This document shows, one piece after another, positions 22,089-29,965 of a stretch of 64,000 bases of DNA. Source of the DNA: Flavobacterium sp. Lineage in GTDB: Bacteria; Bacteroidota; Bacteroidia; Flavobacteriales; Flavobacteriaceae. The notes beneath the pieces are model-generated. The model saw nothing but the letters and a program-made list of their open reading frames with translations. It was not told the DNA's origin and ran no database searches. The stretch lies in contig NZ_JANXTI010000022.1 of the NCBI RefSeq assembly GCF_025352425.1, positions 1 to 64,000 of the forward strand, in the 5' to 3' direction. Position numbers and translations under genes: made by a program. Within the stretch, counting starts at the first letter, position 1; every line of letters starts with the position of its first letter.

Positions 22089-24060
22089 ATTGAATTATTA
22101 CTTTCCTAGTCACAACTTTAGAATCAGAAGTTATTTTTGCCAAATAAATTCCCGAAACTAAATCGGTGTGTAACGTAATTTCTCCATTAAAATTTTGCTC
22201 AAAAACTTTTTGCCCTAGCGCAGAAAACACTTCAATTTTTGCATCAGTTGTGATTCCAAAAATGCTAATGTTATCTTTTGCCGGATTTGGATATAGAACA
22301 ACTTTCGCAGCATCAAAATGAGTAGTTGATAAAGATGCAAACCAGGTCTGCCCAAAGTTCGCGCCAAAAACATAATCCGCTAAGTCAGGATAATCAATAA
22401 ACGGATTTCTATTCATTTGCCACGTATAGATATAGTTGTTTCTGTTCAATTCAAAATCATCTTTTGGGTCAGAATGATTCCATGCTAACAACGTCATTAA
22501 ATCCCCTATTTGCCCAATAATATTTTCATTCGGATTTCCATTTACAACGTTCAATCCGTTGTATCGAACTGCCATATAAAAACAGGCACGAGCTACATCA
22601 CCCTTCCAACTGCTGGTTGGTGTAGCTGTTGGCCCATTATAATCAACACCATAATTTCTGTTATTTCGGGAAGAATTTTCCTGGCCGTCAACAGCTCTTA
22701 AATGATGCGCATCAGATAGTCCTGCACCAATATCATCGGGCCCGGTCGAAGACCAAACATTGATTCCGTCAGGAGGCGCATTATATAAATCGCCATAATT
22801 CCCTCTTGACTGACAATAGATGTGTTCCCTATTCCATTTCCCAATAATACTGCTGCCGGTTTGATAATCAATTTTAGAACGAGGCTGTTCTGTATAAATT
22901 AACCAAACTTGATTACTATTCAAAGGATTCTGATCTGCTGTTTTTAATATGTTTATAATGTCGCCATAAGTATGCGCACGAACTACAGCCGGATTGGCAA
23001 TAATATCCTGAAGAGCCTGCTTTAAAGCATTACCTGATTTTCCTTCTAAAGAGGCATAGTAACCCGCAGGTGCAGTACTTGAAATATTTCCGTAGGTAGG
23101 ATTTGCCGGAGTACCAAAAGGTAATGTGAAAAAGTTGACATCATTAACCCTGATTATACTATTATTATTGAGCACAATGTAATTAGATGGTACAGTTCCG
23201 ATGCTCACTTTCATTTCTTCATCACCATCATTTGTGCCATCATTCAAAATTTGAATTACCGTTGAAGCTGTTGCTGCTCCGGATGGAATAGTAATGTTTA
23301 GATTTCCTGTAAAATCAGATGAATTAAACGAACCATTGCTTAGTGTTATCGAGAAATTTAAATTAGAAGTTACAGCAACATCGGTCGTAAAGGTAAGCGT
23401 TATACTTTGCCCTTCTGAAATAGGGCTAATAGGGTTAGAAGTCGTTGTGATGCCGTTGTAAATAATTCCGGAACCATCATTGTTGGCTCTTGGAGTTGGT
23501 GCTTTTACTTCATAGGTTCCATCCGTTTTTCTTTGAATGGATTGTGTGGATGCTAATCCGTTGGCATTTTCATTATAACTAGTAGTTTCGCCCAAGGCAG
23601 TCATTAAAGCCGTTGCCGAAGTTGTCCCACTATTGCTGTACACTAAAGCATCAATCAAATTTGAAGAAGTTCCGGCCGTATTGGTTGGAAAATCAGCCGC
23701 ATCTCCCAAATAAATTGCTACGCCATCAGGACCATTTTGAATAGTAGCCTGCGGTATAGCATAGGATGCTGCCGGATTCACTAATGGATTTCCTAAAAGA
23801 ATATTTCCATTACCATCAGTAACTAAACCATCTAAATCAACAGCATAATAACTAAGATTTGTCAATCCCGAAGCGCTTCCATTAAAGAAAACCAATACGT
23901 AACCATCTAATGCAAAAAAGGGTGATGCCGATTTTAATTCTATAAATTCTTTGGTATCCGTAGATGGCGTATCAGGATCGATTTCATTAATAACAATTTG
24001 GGCATTACTTACTGAAAAAACAGCAAGCGCCATAAGGAGCAGTAATTTTTTAAACATCAT
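22087..24060 (-). CDS. Secreted endonuclease I with lamin-tail and Calx-beta domains and a T9SS sorting domain
   Basis: 657 residues from ATG 24060. A -7 box (TATATTTG on the minus strand, 24085-24078) lies just upstream, so the longer in-frame start at 24129 is not used. Order: signal peptide ending SVSNAQ; lamin-tail-like domain (IVINEIDPDTP...EFIELKS); Calx-beta-like region (SEGQSITLTF...NDGDEEMKV); endonuclease I domain with WNREHIYCQSRG and DAHHLRAVD, the metal-binding His/Asn region; C-terminal sorting domain (VVLYPNPAKDNISI...LVSGIYLAKI). Predicted to degrade extracellular DNA for nutrient use or biofilm turnover. Confidence 0.92.
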   Translation of the reverse strand: MMFKKLLLLMALAVFSVSNAQIVINEIDPDTPSTDTKEFIELKSASPFFALDGYVLVFFNGSASGLTNLSYYAVDLDGLVTDGNGNILLGNPLVNPAASYAIPQATIQNGPDGVAIYLGDAADFPTNTAGTSSNLIDALVYSNSGTTSATALMTALGETTSYNENANGLASTQSIQRKTDGTYEVKAPTPRANNDGSGIIYNGITTTSNPISPISEGQSITLTFTTDVAVTSNLNFSITLSNGSFNSSDFTGNLNITIPSGAATASTVIQILNDGTNDGDEEMKVSIGTVPSNYIVLNNNSIIRVNDVNFFTLPFGTPANPTYGNISSTAPAGYYASLEGKSGNALKQALQDIIANPAVVRAHTYGDIINILKTADQNPLNSNQVWLIYTEQPRSKIDYQTGSSIIGKWNREHIYCQSRGNYGDLYNAPPDGINVWSSTGPDDIGAGLSDAHHLRAVDGQENSSRNNRNYGVDYNGPTATPTSSWKGDVARACFYMAVRYNGLNVVNGNPNENIIGQIGDLMTLLAWNHSDPKDDFELNRNNYIYTWQMNRNPFIDYPDLADYVFGANFGQTWFASLSTTHFDAAKVVLYPNPAKDNISIFGITTDAKIEVFSALGQKVFEQNFNGEITLHTDLVSGIYLAKITSDSKVVTRKVIIQ

Positions 24061-24077
24061 TCTTAAATTGTGGTTCG

Positions 24078-24085
24078 CAAATATA
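24078..24085 (-). promoter_or_regulatory. -7 promoter box of the endonuclease gene
   Basis: TATATTTG on the minus strand, 17 bp before ATG 24060. CAA at 24100-24102 (TTG on the minus strand) gives a short 14-bp spacer, so the -33 element is uncertain. Confidence 0.55.
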
Positions 24086-24256
24086 TCTATTAGAAAAAGC
24101 AAAACATAATTCCACCTTTTAATTAACAATAAAAAGGCGCCAAACCTGTTTACTAAGAAAAAATCTTTAAATATTTGTAGCTATAAACTTGGTGTAAAAA
24201 TTAAACCGTGCATTTTCAATTCAATTACACTATTTTTACAAAATCAATCTTTAGTA

Positions 24257-25048
24257 GTGTTAGAACTTTTAGGTTATATCGGGGCTTTATTTATTGGAAT
24301 AGTATTAGGAATTACCGGCGGTGGCGGTTCGATACTAACGGTTCCCATATTGGTTTTTATTCTAAATTATAATCCGATAATCGCTACTGCTTATTCATTA
24401 TTTATCGTTGGAACAACGTCTGGATTTGGTACCATCCAGAATTTAAAAAAAGGACTTGTCGTTCCAAAAACGGCGATACAATTTGCTATTCCTTCGGTGA
24501 TTGGCGTTTACTTAACCCGTAAATTTATTGTGCCAAGAATACCGGAAACAATATTTTATTTTGGTTCTATCCAATTATCAAAAGCCACTTTTCTGATGTT
24601 GATTTTTGCCATCGTTATGTTTATGGCTGCCTATTCGATGCTGAAAACAAAACAAGAAAGTGACGTTGTCGATTTTAAAACCAAATCTTTGTCAGTTGTT
24701 ATTATCCAGCTGTTCTTTGTGGGGATTTTAATTGGATTGATTGGTGCCGGCGGTGGTTTTTTAATTATTCCTGCTTTGTTGAAATTTGCCAAATTACCAA
24801 TGAAAAAAGCCATTGGCACTTCGTTGTTGATTATTACTATTAACTCGCTGATTGGCTTTACAGGTGATGTTCAAAATATGGAAATCGATTGGGCATTCCT
24901 CATTTCGTTTACCACTTTTTCTGTGATTGGAATTTTTATTGGTCTTTATATTCAACATTATATTAATGACAAACACTTGAAAAAAATATTTGGCTTTTTT
25001 GTTTTAATAATGTCATTCTTGATTCTTTTCAAGGAGCTTCTATCATAA
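24257..25048 (+). CDS. TauE/SafE-family sulfite/organosulfonate exporter
   Basis: 263 residues, about eight hydrophobic segments, with the two glycine-rich repeats typical of the family (LGITGGGGSILTVPIL near residue 18 and IGAGGGFLIIPALL near 160). The start is GTG at 24257; no better ATG begins ahead of the first membrane segment. Inner-membrane exporter for sulfite or related anions. The following gene encodes a persulfide dioxygenase-like enzyme that yields sulfite, so the pair may form a sulfide or persulfide detoxification route. Confidence 0.85.
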   Translation: MLELLGYIGALFIGIVLGITGGGGSILTVPILVFILNYNPIIATAYSLFIVGTTSGFGTIQNLKKGLVVPKTAIQFAIPSVIGVYLTRKFIVPRIPETIFYFGSIQLSKATFLMLIFAIVMFMAAYSMLKTKQESDVVDFKTKSLSVVIIQLFFVGILIGLIGAGGGFLIIPALLKFAKLPMKKAIGTSLLIITINSLIGFTGDVQNMEIDWAFLISFTTFSVIGIFIGLYIQHYINDKHLKKIFGFFVLIMSFLILFKELLS

Positions 25049-25140
25049 ATATGCTAAATTCATCACTTATCTTTGTAGTTATTATTTAATTTTGCAACCC
25101 GAGACCTTTGGGTCGAAGTGTACGAAAAAAATTTTTGGTT

Positions 25141-26553
25141 ATGAAAATCGAACAAATATATACCGGATGCATTGCTCAAGCCGCTTATTATCTTGAAAGC
25201 AATGGCGAAGCAGCAATCTTTGATCCACTGCGTGAAGTGCAACCTTATCTTGACAGAGCCAAAAAGGATAATGCCAAAATTAAATACATCTTTGAAACTC
25301 ATTTTCATGCCGATTTTGTCTCCGGACATCTAGACTTGGCAGATAAAAGCGGTGGAGAAATTGTGTACGGTCCAACGGCTAATCCGGAATTTAAAGCCAT
25401 AATCGCTACCGATAACCAAGAGTTTAAAGTTGGCAATTATACTGTTAAAGCATTGCACACACCGGGACATACTCTAGAAAGTACTTGTTATTTACTAATT
25501 GATGAAAACGGAAAGCAACACGGAATCATTTCTGGCGACACCTTGTTTATTGGTGACGTTGGCCGACCTGATTTGGCTCAGGCCATGACAGATGATTTAA
25601 CTCAGGAAAAGTTGGCAGGCTATCTTTTTGATTCATTACGAAATAAAATCATGCCTTTATCTGATGATTTGATGGTTTATCCCAGTCATGGTGCAGGAAG
25701 CGCCTGCGGAAAAAACATGAGCAAAGAAACCACGGATACTTTGGGCAACCAGAAAAGAACAAATTATGCATTGCGGACTGATATGACCAAAGAAGAATTT
25801 ACCAAAGAATTACTTGATGGTTTGGGGCTTCCGCCAGCGTACTTCCCTCAAAACGTTATGATGAATATCAAAGGATATGACAGTTTGGACAGTATTATTC
25901 TTAAGAGCAATATTGGACTTTCGCCAAGAGAATTTGAAGCGGTTGCCAATCAGGGCGATGTTATAGTTTTGGATGTAAGACATGAAGATGACTTTGTAAA
26001 AGCGCATATTCCGAATTCGATATTTATTGGTATTCAGGGAAATTTTGCGCCATGGGTTGGTTCAATGTTGCGTGATATTAACCAAAAACTATTGTTAGTT
26101 ATTCCTCAAGGAAGAGAAGAAGAAACGATTACAAGATTATCGCGTGTTGGTTTTGACCATGTCCTGGGATTTCTGAAAGATGGCATCGATGCATGGAAAA
26201 AAGCCGATTTTGAAACGGATAGCATTCATTCTATTTCACCCGAAAAATTTGCCATCGAATTAAATTCAAAAAGTATAGTAGTTGACGCCAGAAAACCAAG
26301 CGAATATGAAGCCGAACATGTGGAGAAAGCCTTGAATATTCCTTTAGATACAATCAATGAAAACTTTCAAAGTGTTCCGAAGGGAAATGATTTCTTTTTG
26401 CATTGTGCAGGCGGCTACCGTTCTGTTGTTATGGCATCTATCCTAAAATCGAGAGGAATCCATAATCTTATCAATATTGAAAAAGGAATGAGTGGTATTA
26501 AACAAACAAGCGTGAGTTGTACAAAATTTGATTGCCCATCAACAAAAAAATAA
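25141..26553 (+). CDS. Persulfide dioxygenase-like metallo-beta-lactamase fused to two rhodanese domains
   Basis: 470 residues from ATG 25141, preceded by two -7-like boxes (25068-25075 and 25087-25094). The N-terminal 240 residues are an ETHE1-type MBL fold with THFHADF (His54, His56, Asp58), TPGHT and GDTLFIGDVGRPD. The usual HADH here reads HADF. Rhodanese 1 (about 260-355) has no catalytic Cys (its loop reads IPQGREEE). Rhodanese 2 (about 375-465) has the active loop HCAGGYRS. Expected to oxidise glutathione or low-molecular-weight persulfide to sulfite, which the adjacent TauE protein could export. Confidence 0.88.
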   Translation: MKIEQIYTGCIAQAAYYLESNGEAAIFDPLREVQPYLDRAKKDNAKIKYIFETHFHADFVSGHLDLADKSGGEIVYGPTANPEFKAIIATDNQEFKVGNYTVKALHTPGHTLESTCYLLIDENGKQHGIISGDTLFIGDVGRPDLAQAMTDDLTQEKLAGYLFDSLRNKIMPLSDDLMVYPSHGAGSACGKNMSKETTDTLGNQKRTNYALRTDMTKEEFTKELLDGLGLPPAYFPQNVMMNIKGYDSLDSIILKSNIGLSPREFEAVANQGDVIVLDVRHEDDFVKAHIPNSIFIGIQGNFAPWVGSMLRDINQKLLLVIPQGREEETITRLSRVGFDHVLGFLKDGIDAWKKADFETDSIHSISPEKFAIELNSKSIVVDARKPSEYEAEHVEKALNIPLDTINENFQSVPKGNDFFLHCAGGYRSVVMASILKSRGIHNLINIEKGMSGIKQTSVSCTKFDCPSTKK

Positions 26554-26633
26554 ATCAAAAAAAAGTTAATTAACTAATTATTCAAAAGGCAAATTAGATA
26601 CATTTGCATTCGTTAAAAATTTAAAACAAAAAA

Positions 26634-27362
26634 ATGAAAAAAATACTTCTTTTAGTAGCTGTTGCCGTAGTTCTGTTTTCATGCAAGAAATTAGGTGAAG
26701 GCGAATATGAAATTACTGGAACTGTGAAAGGAATGAAAACCGGATTAGTTTTCTTAGAAAAACAAGGTCAAATGGGTATGGGTCCACAAGCCATCGATAC
26801 GGTAAAAATCGTTGATGGAAAATTTGAAATCAAAGGAAAAACGGCAGAACCGGAAATTCATTTTCTTCAAATTGATAAAGTAAACGGTAAAATTCCTTTT
26901 ATTCTTGAAGGGGGTGAGATTGCAATTACCGTTGATAAAGACAGTGTATTCAAATCGAAATTAGCAGGTACTTACAGTAATGAAGAGTTTACGAAATTCA
27001 ATGATGAATCTACTAAAATTCAAAAAAATCTGCAAAAAAGTGTGATGGCTTTTCAGATGAAAAACATGGCTGTGATGAATGAGGCGCAGAAAAACAATGA
27101 TACGGTGACAATGAACAACCTGAGAAACGAATATGATTTAGTTCAAAAGCCAATAACAGATTACACTTTTGGTTATCCAAAAACGCATCCAAAATCATTT
27201 ATCAGTGTTTTGATTATTCAAATGATGTCTAACAATCCTAAGTATACAAAAGATATCGATGGGCTTTATAATTCAATTGATGAATCATTGAAAAAGACAA
27301 AACCTGGAAAAGCAATTAAGCTAAACATAGACAGTTTAAAAAAAAAGCCAGCGGTAAAGTAA
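26634..27362 (+). CDS. DUF4369-TlpA thioredoxin lipoprotein, N-terminal part before a frameshift
   Basis: 242 residues in this frame: lipoprotein signal ending LFSC, then a DUF4369 domain (YEITGTVKGM...GKFEIKGKT) and a helical linker. The frame stops 15 nt after a run of nine A (27338-27346). The continuation with the whole thioredoxin domain lies in the -1 frame (next entry). The 0-frame codons over the run read AAA AAA AAG, so the heptamer A AAA AAG, the dnaX slippery sequence, is present. A -1 shift gives a 382-residue protein of normal family length. The cause may be programmed frameshifting, transcriptional slippage, a real mutation or a sequencing error. Confidence 0.8.
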   Translation: MKKILLLVAVAVVLFSCKKLGEGEYEITGTVKGMKTGLVFLEKQGQMGMGPQAIDTVKIVDGKFEIKGKTAEPEIHFLQIDKVNGKIPFILEGGEIAITVDKDSVFKSKLAGTYSNEEFTKFNDESTKIQKNLQKSVMAFQMKNMAVMNEAQKNNDTVTMNNLRNEYDLVQKPITDYTFGYPKTHPKSFISVLIIQMMSNNPKYTKDIDGLYNSIDESLKKTKPGKAIKLNIDSLKKKPAVK

Positions 27363-27781
27363 TTAGTGTTGGTCAACCAGCACCTGACTTCAAAGCACCT
27401 ACTCCGGAAGGAAAATTAGGTTCTTTAAAAGAAAGCTTGGGGAAAGCAACTTTAATTGATTTTTGGGCATCATGGTGTGCCCCTTGCAGACAAGAAAATC
27501 CAAATGTTGTAGCGCTTTACAATGATTTTCACGGTAAAGGATTGAATATTATTAGTGTTTCTCTGGATGAAGATGCTGCAAAATGGAAAGACGCTATTGC
27601 TAAAGACAAGCTAATCTGGACACAGGTTTCTAATTTGAAAGAGATGCAGGATCCCATTGCTTTGCAATATGGAGTCACTCAAATCCCTACAACTTTTTTG
27701 TTGGATGCCTCCGGAAAAGTTGTTGCTGTAGATTTAAGAGGTGATAATTTGAAAGTAAAAATAAAAGAACTCTTAAGGTAA
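27359..27781 (+). CDS. DUF4369-TlpA thioredoxin lipoprotein, thioredoxin part in the -1 frame
   Basis: The frame is open from before the A9 run (VISVGQPAPDFKAPTP begins at 27359) to TAA 27779-27781. It contains the TlpA/AhpC fold with the redox centre FWASWCAPCRQ and the cis-Pro loop TQIPTTF. An internal ATG at 27437 could in principle start a 114-residue protein, but that would remove the first strand of the fold, and there is no signal peptide. It is best read as the second half of the gene at 26634. Confidence 0.8.
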   Translation, partial: VISVGQPAPDFKAPTPEGKLGSLKESLGKATLIDFWASWCAPCRQENPNVVALYNDFHGKGLNIISVSLDEDAAKWKDAIAKDKLIWTQVSNLKEMQDPIALQYGVTQIPTTFLLDASGKVVAVDLRGDNLKVKIKELLR

Positions 27782-27807
27782 AATAATACTGAAACAGTAC
27801 CATATAG

Positions 27808-27834
27808 AAAAAATCTCCCGAAGGAGATTTTTTT
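27808..27834 (+). terminator. Terminator of the TlpA-like gene
   Basis: AAATCTCC and GGAGATTT form a stem with loop CGAA, followed by a T run. Confidence 0.85.
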
Positions 27835-27889
27835 ATTTTACTTATAACCAAAACGTTGGGAAAAGCCAGTTAAATTCGCTGTTTTTTAT

Positions 27890-27919
27890 TTGCGAAGCTG
27901 AAAAGTGTTTTTATATTTG
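27890..27919 (+). promoter_or_regulatory. Promoter of tRNA-Tyr
   Basis: TTG at 27890-27892 and TATATTTG at 27912-27919, separated by 19 bp, a close match to the Bacteroidetes housekeeping consensus. The tRNA starts 18 bp downstream. Confidence 0.75.
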
Positions 27920-27937
27920 CAACCGAAACAAGCAAAT

Positions 27938-28018
27938 GGGGAGATACTCAAGCGGCCAACGAGGGCAGACTGTAAATCTGCTGTGAGAACTTCGCAGGTT
28001 CGAATCCTGCTCTCCCCA
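27938..28018 (+). tRNA. tRNA-Tyr (anticodon GTA)
   Basis: 81 nt. The acceptor arms GGGGAGA and TCTCCCC pair; discriminator base A, and CCA is not encoded. The anticodon arm is GCAGA-CTGTAAA-TCTGC, and the T arm is GCAGG-TTCGAAT-CCTGC. A variable arm longer than in class I tRNAs fits bacterial tRNA-Tyr. Confidence 0.97.
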
Positions 28019-28040
28019 CGAATAAATAGAACAAGAAAGG

Positions 28041-28072
28041 AAAACGCCAAGCTAACTTGAGCGTTTTTTTGT
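28041..28072 (+). terminator. Terminator after tRNA-Tyr
   Basis: AACGCCAAG pairs with CTTGAGCGTT (one bulged A) around a CTAA loop, followed by seven T. Confidence 0.75.
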
Positions 28073-28115
28073 TTGAATAAAACCGTCTTGAGTCGTAACT
28101 GCTTGGTATGACTAG

Positions 28116-28314
28116 TTCGGTCGACGTCATATTAGCTTCGGTCAATGTCAAATTGGTTTCGGTCGATGTCATATTAGCTTCGGTCGATGTCATACTACCT
28201 TCGGTCGACGTCATATTAGCTTCGGTCGATGTCAAATTGGTTTCGGTCGACGTCAAATTAACTTCGGTCGACGTCAAATTAGCTTCGGTTGACGTGATAT
28301 TGGTTTCGGTTGAT
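28116..28314. repeat. Nine tandem copies of a 21-bp repeat
   Basis: Starting at 28123, nine 21-bp units of the form GAYGTCAWATTRGYTTCGGTC follow one another, preceded by a partial unit. The unit is a multiple of three, so it is open in several frames on both strands (SVDVILA on plus, TSTEANM on minus). No ribosome site, signal or known domain accompanies either reading. I regard it as a non-coding minisatellite between the tRNA-Tyr terminator and the SIMPL gene terminator. The rest of 28019-28482 holds only the two terminators. Confidence 0.8.
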
Positions 28315-28424
28315 TACTTTTTTTCTAATGTTTAATTCACTGGGTAATGTTAATTAACTGTATAAAGTCTCCCTCGCGGAAGGCAAAAGAAAATTGTTTT
28401 GAGTTTTAGCCGGAAAATATCGAA

Positions 28425-28462
28425 CAAAAAAACTCTTCAAGAAAATTGAAGAGTTTTTTTGT
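28425..28462 (-). terminator. Bidirectional terminator of the SIMPL gene
   Basis: AACTCTTCAA (28431-28440) pairs with TTGAAGAGTT (28446-28455), with A and T runs on the two sides. It lies 21 bp beyond the SIMPL stop. Confidence 0.85.
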
Positions 28463-28482
28463 TTAGTAGCATGCCGAACTTT

Positions 28483-29175
28483 TTATTCCAACGCAAAAGT
28501 TACGCTTACATTCGTATTTATTTCTAATTCGCCAACAGCTAACGTTTCTCTTGGCGCTCCGGCGTCTTCAGCCATCGCCATCATATTTCCTTTATACATT
28601 GGTTGTGGAGTATAACTTTGCGAGTTGTCAGTAATTAGCAATGCTTTTCCAACTTTCTGACCCAAAACGGAAACATAATCCTGTGCTTTTTGTTTGGCAT
28701 TCAAAATGGCTTTTTTTCGGGCGTCTCTTTCGTACTCATCCATTTTAGACGATTTGAATTCAACTCCACTGATAGAGTTTACTCCTGCATCATTCAAGCC
28801 CATCATTACATGATCATATTTTGATAAATCCTTAAGTGTGATACTTAATGTCTGACTGGCCTGAAAATTATATTTCTTTTTTTCGTAATCATAGCTTTTA
28901 TACAAGCTAACATTGTTTGTTTTATAATCGGTAGCAGGAATACCGCTTTTCTTTAAAAACTTAATCACTTTATCCACTACTTCATCATTCAGTGTTTTTA
29001 CTTCCTTGGCGTCCTTACCCGAATTTTGAAAACCAACTGTTACCACTGCTTGATCCGGCACTATTTTTACTTTTCCTTCTCCGGTAACCGAAATTTGTGG
29101 CACTTGGTTTCTTTGTTCTTGTGCTTGTAATGCTATAGCGAAAAAGGTTGCTATAATTAAAAATGATTTCTTCAT
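28483..29175 (-). CDS. SIMPL (DUF541) domain envelope protein
   Basis: 230 residues with a Sec signal peptide ending LQAQ. The family signature appears as ISVTGEGKVKIVPDQAVVTVGF followed by helical and beta segments (SLYKSYDYEK, LSKYDHVMMGL). Length is normal for the family. SIMPL proteins are periplasmic or outer-membrane-associated. Their biochemical role is poorly defined, with links to oxidative stress and outer membrane integrity. It lies 50 bp downstream of the rhomboid gene on the same strand and may share its transcript. Confidence 0.88.
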   Translation of the reverse strand: MKKSFLIIATFFAIALQAQEQRNQVPQISVTGEGKVKIVPDQAVVTVGFQNSGKDAKEVKTLNDEVVDKVIKFLKKSGIPATDYKTNNVSLYKSYDYEKKKYNFQASQTLSITLKDLSKYDHVMMGLNDAGVNSISGVEFKSSKMDEYERDARKKAILNAKQKAQDYVSVLGQKVGKALLITDNSQSYTPQPMYKGNMMAMAEDAGAPRETLAVGELEINTNVSVTFALE

Positions 29176-29225
29176 AATACTTATTTTTATTGGTTGTTGT
29201 TCCTGCTTTTCAAAAGTTGTGCCAA

Positions 29226-29867
29226 TTATAATTTTCCCATTTTGGCCATTATAAAAAGGATGATAATTGGGATTGCTAAAAGAATAACCATGAAAGTGCT
29301 TTGTTCAAAAAGCATCGGGTCTTTTAACAAGGTGATAGCATAACCGCCAATGGCTCCACCAAAATGCGCTGTGTGTCCAATATTATCTCTTTTTGATTTC
29401 ATTCCATAAATAGAATACAATAAATACCCAATTCCGAATATATATGCAGGCATTGGTATAACTCCAAAAATGCCAATCGTCATGTCGGGATATAATAAAA
29501 TTGCGGAATATATAATTCCGGTCACCGCACCCGAAGCACCCACCGCCCGATAATTATATTCATTACCATGAAAAACCATTGTGAGCAAACTACCAAAAAT
29601 CAAACTTCCCGCATAGATTAACAGAAAACTGAGATTCCCTAGGGTTTCCGTTACTACTGGGGCAAACGAATACAAAGCAATCATATTGAACAACAAGTGC
29701 ACAGCATCCGCATGCAGAAAAGCAGAAGAAACCATTCTTATTTGTTCACCGGCACGAATGCTTCCCACATGAAATTGATACTTTCTAAAAAAAGATTCAT
29801 CGTTGAATCCTTTCATGCTTATGAGCACATTAGTCGCTATTATGGATAATAAAAAAATGTTGACCAT
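29226..29867 (-). CDS. Rhomboid-family intramembrane serine protease
   Basis: 213 residues from ATG 29867. The longer reading uses GTG 29921 and adds 18 residues that run into the divergent promoter region. The catalytic dyad is visible: Ser in GASGAVTG and His in HTAHFGGAIGG. The early HLLFNM motif is the conserved HxxxN of membrane segment 2. About six transmembrane segments. Cleaves membrane proteins within the bilayer; the substrate is unknown. Divergent from the acyltransferase gene. Confidence 0.88.
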   Translation of the reverse strand: MVNIFLLSIIATNVLISMKGFNDESFFRKYQFHVGSIRAGEQIRMVSSAFLHADAVHLLFNMIALYSFAPVVTETLGNLSFLLIYAGSLIFGSLLTMVFHGNEYNYRAVGASGAVTGIIYSAILLYPDMTIGIFGVIPMPAYIFGIGYLLYSIYGMKSKRDNIGHTAHFGGAIGGYAITLLKDPMLFEQSTFMVILLAIPIIILFIMAKMGKL

Positions 29868-29941
29868 TTGAAATATTTTCAGTAAAAATAATACTTCTTT
29901 AGCAATTGATAAATAGAACACGTTAAAATCACTTTAAACTT

Positions 29942-29949
29942 TATATTTG
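29942..29949 (+). promoter_or_regulatory. -7 promoter box of the LpxL-like acyltransferase
   Basis: TATATTTG, 16 bp before ATG 29966. No clear -33 TTG. Confidence 0.55.
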
Positions 29950-29965
29950 CATAAAATTAGAGTGC

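Noticed and set aside
26634..27781. Two independent genes
   Set aside because: The first has DUF4369 without the thioredoxin fold and the second lacks a signal and the first strand; together they match one DUF4369-TlpA protein.
27948..28277. Minus-strand frame of 109 codons starting in the 21-bp repeats and ending in VGRAGFEPAKFSQ
   Set aside because: Its C-terminal part is the antisense translation of tRNA-Tyr, a well known artefact, and the rest is the tandem repeat.
28116..28314. CRISPR array
   Set aside because: Repeats are contiguous with no unique spacers, and no cas genes are in the window.
28108..28335. Plus-strand frame of 75 codons (SVDVILA repeats)
   Set aside because: It consists only of the 21-bp repeat, which is open in several frames because the unit is divisible by three. 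No start signal supports it.
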